A stretch of DNA of 64,000 nucleotides from UBA6170 sp034429975. GTDB lineage: Bacteria > Chloroflexota > Anaerolineae > Anaerolineales > Anaerolineaceae. The DNA is taken from assembly GCA_034429975.1 (NCBI GenBank), contig DAOUFM010000064.1, positions 70,382 to 134,381 of the forward strand. The letters run 5' to 3'. The position numbers and the translations under genes are program-made. Below are positions 58,674 through 64,000 of this stretch, one piece after another (the stretch's first letter is position 1; each line of letters opens with the position of its first letter). The notes beneath the pieces were generated by a model that was not told where the DNA came from, did no database searches, and saw only the letters and a list, made by a program, of their open reading frames with translations.

Positions 58674-61460
58674 TTACCTTTTTACCACGATAGATTCCAG
58701 ATTGCCCCAATTCTTTCCCCAGCGAGCATCGGTAGAAAGTGGAATGCTTAACGGATAAGCATTTTCCATCACGTTTTGAACAAGTATCACAGTTTCATCT
58801 CTTTCTTCTTCAGGACACTCTAATAATAATTCATCATGTACCTGTAGCAAGATTCTCGCTTTTAATTTCGTTTTTTGCAAGGCTGCTGACAAGTTAATCA
58901 TCGCAATTTTCAAGATGTCCGCAGCTGTACCTTGAATCGGAGCATTGATTGCTTCCCGCTCTTGTTGGTTTTTTACATTAACATTCGTTGTCGTCGCTAA
59001 ATCAGGGAAATAGCGCCTTCTTCCAGCGAGCGTTTCCACATAGCCTTGTTGTAAAGCCATTTTTCTCAATGAGTCCAGATATTTCTTCACTCCTGGGAAG
59101 CGTTTGAAATACGCTTTTACAAAATTCTCCGATTCAGCCAGGGTCAAACCTGTCGTACGGCTTAACCCAAAGGGGCTCATGCCATAAATCAGTCCGAAAT
59201 TAATGGCTTTTGCATGCCGTCGTTGTTCCTTCGTCACCTCTTCTAAAGGAACTTCATAAACTGCGGCAGCAGTGGTTGCGTGAATATCCTGTTTGGCTTT
59301 AAAGGCAGCTAGCATCTCCTCATCTCCGGACATGTGGGCGACAATTCTTAATTCTACCTGAGAATAATCTACCGCCAGGATGCCATATCCCGGTTGAGCA
59401 ATAAAACCACAACGAATTTTCTTTCCTAATTCTGTGCGGGTGGGTATATTTTGAAGATTAGGATTATATGAAGACAATCTGCCCGTGACTGCTCCAATTT
59501 GACTGAAAGTGGTATGCACCCGGCCGGTTTTCGGATTCACCTGATCAGGCAACGTTTTCACATAAGTTGATTGCAGTTTCGCTAATTCCCGATATTCCAG
59601 TAATAAATCAACAACTGCATGTTTTCCCTGTAATTCTTCCAATACCGCCGCATTGGTAGAATAATGCCCGCTGGCTGTTTTCTTTTTGTTGGGTGATTCC
59701 AGTCCAAGTGTCTCAAATAATGCGATTGACAATTTCTGAGTTGAGTTGATATTGAATGAATATCCAACCAGTAAATGAACCTCACGCTCAATTTCCTGCA
59801 ACCTTTGGCTTAATTCTTCTTCCATCCTAGCAAAGAAAGGTTTATCCAGTAAGAATCCGGTCTTTTCCATCTTTGCCAGAATTGATATTAATGGCATTTC
59901 AATTTCATCAAATACCTGGTTGGCTTTGTTCTTTGTAATTAAACCCTTCAAAATCGGCATTAATCGTAACGGTACAACAGCATCTGCGGCTGAATAAGCT
60001 GCAGCGTTATCGATTGGGACATCTGCCATACTGATTTGGTTTTTGCCACTACCAATTAATTCTTCAATATGGGTCATTTTCAAATCCAGATATTTTTCAG
60101 CCAGATCTTTTAACCCATAGGCATATAACCCAGGCTCGACCACCCAGGCGGCAATCATCGTATCAAAATAATATGAAGAAGGATTAATTCCATAATTGGA
60201 GAGCACTAAACCATCATATTTGAGATTATGTCCAATTTTTTTGATTTTTTTATTCTCTAAAAATGGCTTTAGCGCATTCAGAGTCAAATCAGACTGTAGT
60301 TGTCTTTCTCCGGTTTTATGACCCACAGGGATGTAATACCCTTCCGCAGGGTCAACTGCCAGAGAAACACCAACCAACTCAGCTTTTAATGGGTCAGTAT
60401 CCGTTGTTTCGGTATCAAAACTGATTAATTCAGTTTTCTCGAGTGCCTGTACCAATTCTAATAATTTTTCTTGGGTATCAACCAGAATTGTCTTAACTTC
60501 CATGCCAGCCGGATTCCCTAATTTGTTCACTGGTTCTCCAAACAAAGAGAGTTGGGCAGCAGCTCCTTCACCTCCCATAGATGATTCCAAATCTCTCAAA
60601 CGACCCAGGAGCGTACGAAATTCCAATTCCTTAAATAATTCTTCAACAGCAGCGAATTCCAGGTGGGAAGTATCCGATTTATCTAGATCTAAGATAATAT
60701 CCACATCCTTTCGAATCCTGGCAAGATCCCGGCTGGTAAAAGCTAACTCCCTTCCATTCTCCAGTTTGGTTCTGATTTTTTGAGGGATTTCATCCAAATG
60801 AGCATAAATCTCATCAATTGAAGCAAACTGGTTCAGTAAATTGATCGCTGTTTTTTCTCCGACACCAGGAACACCCGGGATGTTGTCAGATGAATCGCCC
60901 ATCAAAGCTTTTAATTCAACAACTTTGTTTGGCGGAACGCCCATTTTCTCGATCACATCTTTTTCGAAATAATCCCTGGAATCCGCCATCGACCTGCCCG
61001 GCAAATTTACGATGATACGATCGTTGACCAATTGCAGAAGATCACGATCTCCGGAGATTATTTTTACCCCCATACCCCTTTCCACCGCCTGGTTTGCAAT
61101 CGTTCCCAAAACATCATCAGCTTCAGCATTTTCTTTTTCCAGACGCGGAATATCGAAAGCATCGATGATTTCACGAATCCGTTCAATTTGTTGGCGTAAC
61201 TCATCCGGCATTTTTGCGCGGGTAGCCTTGTAATCCGGAAAAATATCGTTTCTGAATGTTCTGCCAGTATCAAAGGCTACCGCCAGATACTTAGGTTTTT
61301 CTTTTTCTAACAAACGAATTAACACACTCATAAAGCCGAAGATGGCAGCCGTGGGCTCACCTTTTGAGGTTCGCAAACTATCTCCGCCTGTTGCAGATAA
61401 AGCGAAAAAAGTTCTGTAAGCAAGCGCATGACCGTCAATTAAATATAGGGTTGGTGGCAT
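58674..61460 (-). CDS. polA: DNA polymerase I
   Basis: Repair and Okazaki-fragment polymerase of 928 residues with three domains. The 5'-3' exonuclease (1-about 300) has LIDGHALAYRTFFAL, the metal Asp residues in SGDRDLLQLV, and the helix-hairpin GVPGVGEKTAINLL. The proofreading domain (about 325-520) keeps Exo I DTETTDTD, Exo II NLKYD and Exo III YSAAD, so it should be active. The polymerase domain has motif A VDYSQVELRI, the O-helix RRHAKAINFGLIYG and motif C QVHDELLLE. GAGAGGAAGAG precedes the ATG. It heads a two-gene operon with the TPR protein. Confidence 0.97.
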   Translation of the reverse strand: MPPTLYLIDGHALAYRTFFALSATGGDSLRTSKGEPTAAIFGFMSVLIRLLEKEKPKYLAVAFDTGRTFRNDIFPDYKATRAKMPDELRQQIERIREIIDAFDIPRLEKENAEADDVLGTIANQAVERGMGVKIISGDRDLLQLVNDRIIVNLPGRSMADSRDYFEKDVIEKMGVPPNKVVELKALMGDSSDNIPGVPGVGEKTAINLLNQFASIDEIYAHLDEIPQKIRTKLENGRELAFTSRDLARIRKDVDIILDLDKSDTSHLEFAAVEELFKELEFRTLLGRLRDLESSMGGEGAAAQLSLFGEPVNKLGNPAGMEVKTILVDTQEKLLELVQALEKTELISFDTETTDTDPLKAELVGVSLAVDPAEGYYIPVGHKTGERQLQSDLTLNALKPFLENKKIKKIGHNLKYDGLVLSNYGINPSSYYFDTMIAAWVVEPGLYAYGLKDLAEKYLDLKMTHIEELIGSGKNQISMADVPIDNAAAYSAADAVVPLRLMPILKGLITKNKANQVFDEIEMPLISILAKMEKTGFLLDKPFFARMEEELSQRLQEIEREVHLLVGYSFNINSTQKLSIALFETLGLESPNKKKTASGHYSTNAAVLEELQGKHAVVDLLLEYRELAKLQSTYVKTLPDQVNPKTGRVHTTFSQIGAVTGRLSSYNPNLQNIPTRTELGKKIRCGFIAQPGYGILAVDYSQVELRIVAHMSGDEEMLAAFKAKQDIHATTAAAVYEVPLEEVTKEQRRHAKAINFGLIYGMSPFGLSRTTGLTLAESENFVKAYFKRFPGVKKYLDSLRKMALQQGYVETLAGRRRYFPDLATTTNVNVKNQQEREAINAPIQGTAADILKIAMINLSAALQKTKLKARILLQVHDELLLECPEEERDETVILVQNVMENAYPLSIPLSTDARWGKNWGNLESIVVKR

Positions 61461-61502
61461 CTCTTCCTCTCAGCCTTCATTTCATTCAAAAAAATGAGAT
61501 AA

Positions 61503-61516
61503 TGATCACTTGATCA
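61503..61516. promoter_or_regulatory. paired TGATCA sites upstream of polA
   Basis: TGATCA-CT-TGATCA lies 43 bases before the polA ATG. The same TGATCA-N2-TGATCA form occurs at 37996-38009, at the start site of the small RNA unit. An operator or methylation-sensitive element is possible; no function is shown. Confidence 0.3.
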
Positions 61517-61595
61517 AAAAAATTATTGTGATCCATGAAAGCTCAAAATAATTTCATAAATAATTTTTTCTCAATTTATTCTAGTAGAATTTCCT

Positions 61596-62096
61596 TTAAT
61601 CAGCAACAAAAGTTGTTGGAATCTCAGGTTTATATAACCATCTTGAAGCGCTCCAGCCAAAAAGAAGGCTGTATAAAATCATCTCAATTTGCATGAGGAA
61701 AAAACCTTGTTTGACAAATTCAGGTTTCACATAGACCAATTCTTCGATATTCGCTGGTGAAGGAGCTGCGGCAGCAAGATGGGTAAAAACAAAAACTAAA
61801 ACTGAAAAGAAAAAAAACCGTTTTGAAAATTTCCATTCTTGTAAAGTTTTGAGTATTGGCAGTAATGCTAAACCTAAAAGTAACCCGCGTAAGATCTGGG
61901 AGGGAATTTGCCAGGTCATGGCAAAATTCCACAATTCTGTGTTCCCTGGTGTGCGTAAATAAGCTGAAAGCAGTGGGTTTGCTCCTTCCCAAAGCGGTTT
62001 TGTGAAAAGTTGATAGGCAAATCCACCAGCAAGAAGATACGAAAGGGTATGCGCCAATGTTATAACGATTACGAAACGAATTGATTTGTTTTTCAT
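61596..62096 (-). CDS. four-helix membrane protein, unknown
   Basis: A 166-residue protein with four predicted transmembrane helices (about 8-30, 65-82, 92-112, 130-152). The first loop is long (TKPLWEGANPLLSAYLRTPGNTELWNFAMTW) and the second is Pro-rich (APSPANIEELVYVKPEF). No family is recognised with confidence. TATAAT on the minus strand at about 62136-62141 may be its -10. It is divergent from wecC. Confidence 0.6.
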   Translation of the reverse strand: MKNKSIRFVIVITLAHTLSYLLAGGFAYQLFTKPLWEGANPLLSAYLRTPGNTELWNFAMTWQIPSQILRGLLLGLALLPILKTLQEWKFSKRFFFFSVLVFVFTHLAAAAPSPANIEELVYVKPEFVKQGFFLMQIEMILYSLLFGWSASRWLYKPEIPTTFVAD

Positions 62097-62291
62097 AATG
62101 GCTCGGATAATTTTTAAAAATTTTTTACCATCTTAATTATAGTTGAGATATGTTTTCAAAGGTCTCAGGAAAATAACTTAAAAATTAGTATCCAACCAAA
62201 CATCTGCGCCTTTGTTTTCAGTTTTTATGACCTGTGAGATAATAAACAGCGATAATCGTGGCAATACAATCATTAGATTTGAGGTAGTTTT

Positions 62292-63572
62292 ATGATCTTT
62301 AAGAAAATCTGTGTCCTCGGGTTGGGTTACATCGGACTGCCAACTGCCAGTACTTTTGCTACTTCTGGCCTGAAAGTAATTGGTGTGGATGTAAATCAAA
62401 ATATTGTTCATGGTTTACAAAATGGTGACATCCATATTTACGAACCCGGTATCAGAACCCTCGTACAGGCAGCTATTCAATCCGGCAATCTGATCATCTC
62501 TGATCAACTTCAGGAAGCGGATGCTTTTATCATTGCCGTGCCAACCCCTTTTTATGACGGCAAAAAGGCTGATTTAAGCCATGTAAAGTCTGCGGCTGAA
62601 GCGCTGGTGCCATTTTTACGCCAGGGCAATTTGGTCGTGTTGGAATCAACCTCTCCACCGCGCACCACCATCGATTTTCTCGTTCCAATTCTGGAAAAAT
62701 CTGGTTTAAAGGCAGGATTAGATTTTCACGTGGCTTATTCTCCCGAACGGGTCTTACCGGGCCAAATTTTACGTGAGTTGATCGAAAACGCCCGGGTTAT
62801 CGGTGGCATTGATGAACAATCAGCTCAGATGGGAAAGTCTCTTTATCAGTTTTTTGTGAAAGGCGACATTATCACCACCACGGCAACAACGGCTGAGATG
62901 GTCAAGTTAATGGAAAATACATACCGAGATGTAAACATCGCTATTGCCAATGAATTTTCCCGGCTGGCAGACCGCTTTGGTGTGAACATCTGGGAAGCCA
63001 TCGAAATTGCCAACCTGCATCCACGTGTTAAAATCCTAAATCCTGGTCCAGGCGTAGGCGGTCATTGCATCAGCGTCGACCCCTGGTTTCTGGTTGAAGC
63101 AGCCCCTGATATTACCCCATTGATCCGGACAGCCCGCAATGTAAATGATGCGCAACCTGATTATGTGGTTGCTTTAATTGTGCGGGTACTTGGTGATCTA
63201 AAAGGAAAGCGAATAACCTTGCTCGGTTTGGCATACAAACCAGACGTAGATGATTTACGGGAAAGCCCTGCAATCGAGGTGGCACATAAACTACTGTCTT
63301 TAGGGGCACAGGTTACAGCCTTTGAACCTTTTAAACCCGATTTTGTGTTTCCGGAAGTCGTCATGGCAGCCACTTTGGAAGAAGCACTCAATCAGACAGA
63401 AATGATTGTTTTACTGGTTGGGCATTCAATGTTCAAAAAATTAGATCCCGACCAATTAAAAGCGATTACCTCTGCGCGGATCATCCTGGACGGTGTAGGC
63501 TCCTGGAAGGCTGAAACCTGGAAACTTGCCGGGTTTGATATACATCACCTTGGTATCTCAGAAAGGAAGTAA
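62292..63572 (+). CDS. wecC: UDP-N-acetyl-D-mannosamine dehydrogenase
   Basis: NAD-dependent, two-step oxidation of UDP-ManNAc to UDP-ManNAcA for surface polysaccharide. The 426-residue protein has the Rossmann motif VLGLGYIGLPTA, AVPTPF, LESTSPPRTT, AYSPERVLPG, the substrate-binding KLMENTYRDVNIAIANEF, and GVGGHCISVDPWFL containing the catalytic Cys. The GGHCISVDPWF form points to WecC rather than UDP-glucose dehydrogenase. TGAGGT precedes the ATG. The epimerase that makes its substrate starts 3 bases after its stop. Confidence 0.93.
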   Translation: MIFKKICVLGLGYIGLPTASTFATSGLKVIGVDVNQNIVHGLQNGDIHIYEPGIRTLVQAAIQSGNLIISDQLQEADAFIIAVPTPFYDGKKADLSHVKSAAEALVPFLRQGNLVVLESTSPPRTTIDFLVPILEKSGLKAGLDFHVAYSPERVLPGQILRELIENARVIGGIDEQSAQMGKSLYQFFVKGDIITTTATTAEMVKLMENTYRDVNIAIANEFSRLADRFGVNIWEAIEIANLHPRVKILNPGPGVGGHCISVDPWFLVEAAPDITPLIRTARNVNDAQPDYVVALIVRVLGDLKGKRITLLGLAYKPDVDDLRESPAIEVAHKLLSLGAQVTAFEPFKPDFVFPEVVMAATLEEALNQTEMIVLLVGHSMFKKLDPDQLKAITSARIILDGVGSWKAETWKLAGFDIHHLGISERK

Positions 63573-63575
63573 CTT

Positions 63576-64000
63576 GTGTCAAAGATTAAACTCCTCAATA
63601 TCATCGGAACCCGACCGGAAGCCATAAAAATGAGCCCGGTTGTGATGGCCGCTCATAAACACCCGGATATTGAACCCTATCTATGCGTAACCGGACAACA
63701 CCGTCAAATGCTGGATCAGGTGTTGAATGTTTTTAACATCATTCCGGACTATGACCTAAATGTTATGCAACCCAATCAAAGTCTGGCACAATTGACTGCT
63801 TCTATTATGCAACATCTGGAACCTGTTTTTTCAGAATTAAAACCTGACTGGATTTTTATTCAGGGAGATACCACCACCGTGATGACAGCCGCTTTATTGG
63901 CTTTTTATCACCGCATTAAGATAGGGCATGTGGAAGCCGGCTTGCGAACTGGCGATAAATGGCAGCCCTTTCCGGAGGAAATCAATCGCAAGATCGCCGG
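63576..64000 (+). CDS. wecB: UDP-N-acetylglucosamine 2-epimerase, partial (cut by the right edge)
   Basis: Converts UDP-GlcNAc to UDP-ManNAc, the substrate of the WecC enzyme upstream. About 141 residues are visible, beginning with GTG at 63576, 6 bases after GAAAGGAAG. The reading contains IIGTRPEAIKMSPVV, TGQHRQMLDQVLNVF, IQGDTTTVMTAALLAFY and IGHVEAGLRTGDKWQPFPEEINRK, all diagnostic for the family. The frame is open to the window end. It is coupled to wecC. Confidence 0.94.
   Translation, partial: MSKIKLLNIIGTRPEAIKMSPVVMAAHKHPDIEPYLCVTGQHRQMLDQVLNVFNIIPDYDLNVMQPNQSLAQLTASIMQHLEPVFSELKPDWIFIQGDTTTVMTAALLAFYHRIKIGHVEAGLRTGDKWQPFPEEINRKIA

Noticed and set aside
1..64000. tRNA, rRNA, CRISPR, insertion sequence or prophage features
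   Set aside because: No T-loop-like GTTCRANNC with a cloverleaf, no direct-repeat array, no transposase or integrase motifs were found by eye; a tRNAscan or Infernal run could still find something small.

Overview
The window is ordinary chromosomal DNA, probably from a member of the Chloroflexota, class Anaerolineae. This is inferred from gene content: DUF3048 lipoproteins with Pro/Thr-rich linkers, a DUF2085/DUF4126 pair, a solitary urocanase, very regular TPR proteins, a deazaflavin-dependent reductase family member, and fmrO-like 16S methyltransferases. No marker gene proves the assignment. Coding density is high, with short compact operons. I saw no rRNA, tRNA, CRISPR array, transposase or prophage.

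Region 1 (about 0-13 kb) is dominated by translation accuracy. It opens with an alanyl-tRNA editing protein next to a prolyl-tRNA synthetase homologue that has lost its catalytic motifs but keeps its editing-type insertion. After a thioredoxin/S9 peptidase operon, a GNAT enzyme and a LysE-type exporter comes a run starting with a tRNA-guanine transglycosylase. Two tandem homologues of the aminoglycoside-resistance 16S m7G1405 methyltransferases follow, then an RsmF-type m5C methyltransferase, RsmE, a queuosine-precursor transporter and RsmI. In the best-studied families the 16S targets of these enzymes (1402, 1405, 1407, 1498) all lie in or against helix 44 of the decoding centre.

Region 2 (13-32 kb) holds a DUF2089/SHOCT-like pair, gmk-rhomboid, a predicted membrane zincin, a MacA/MacB-type exporter, a phosphofructokinase, a SlyD-like isomerase with a Cys-rich tail, a Trp-patterned TPR protein, PepT and a class V aminotransferase. 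A TetR regulator and a GH13 enzyme come next and share an exact 16-bp operator. DegV and a CarH-like B12-binding MerR regulator close the region.

Region 3 (32-50 kb) contains a flavoprotein, MscL with a zinc ribbon, a DEAD-box helicase with a terminator-like hairpin in its leader, and an orphan DNA methyltransferase. Beside the methyltransferase, on the opposite strand, lies a small transcription unit with its own promoter, a palindrome at the start site, a 17-codon ORF and competing hairpins. Envelope genes follow (DUF3048, L,D-transpeptidase, small membrane proteins), then a GGDEF-EAL protein with both active sites degenerate, an F420-type reductase and two transporters.

Region 4 (50-64 kb) has a cyclophilin, a second degenerate GGDEF receptor, a CBS protein, urocanase followed by two paralogous membrane-anchored proteins, a polA-TPR operon, and the start of a wecC-wecB pair for UDP-ManNAcA synthesis that runs off the right edge.

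An architectural theme is leaderless transcription. Five genes have a sigma70-like -35/-10 pair with the ATG about 7 bases after the -10 box and no Shine-Dalgarno sequence. Many other genes have clear Shine-Dalgarno sites, and these were used to correct several starts.
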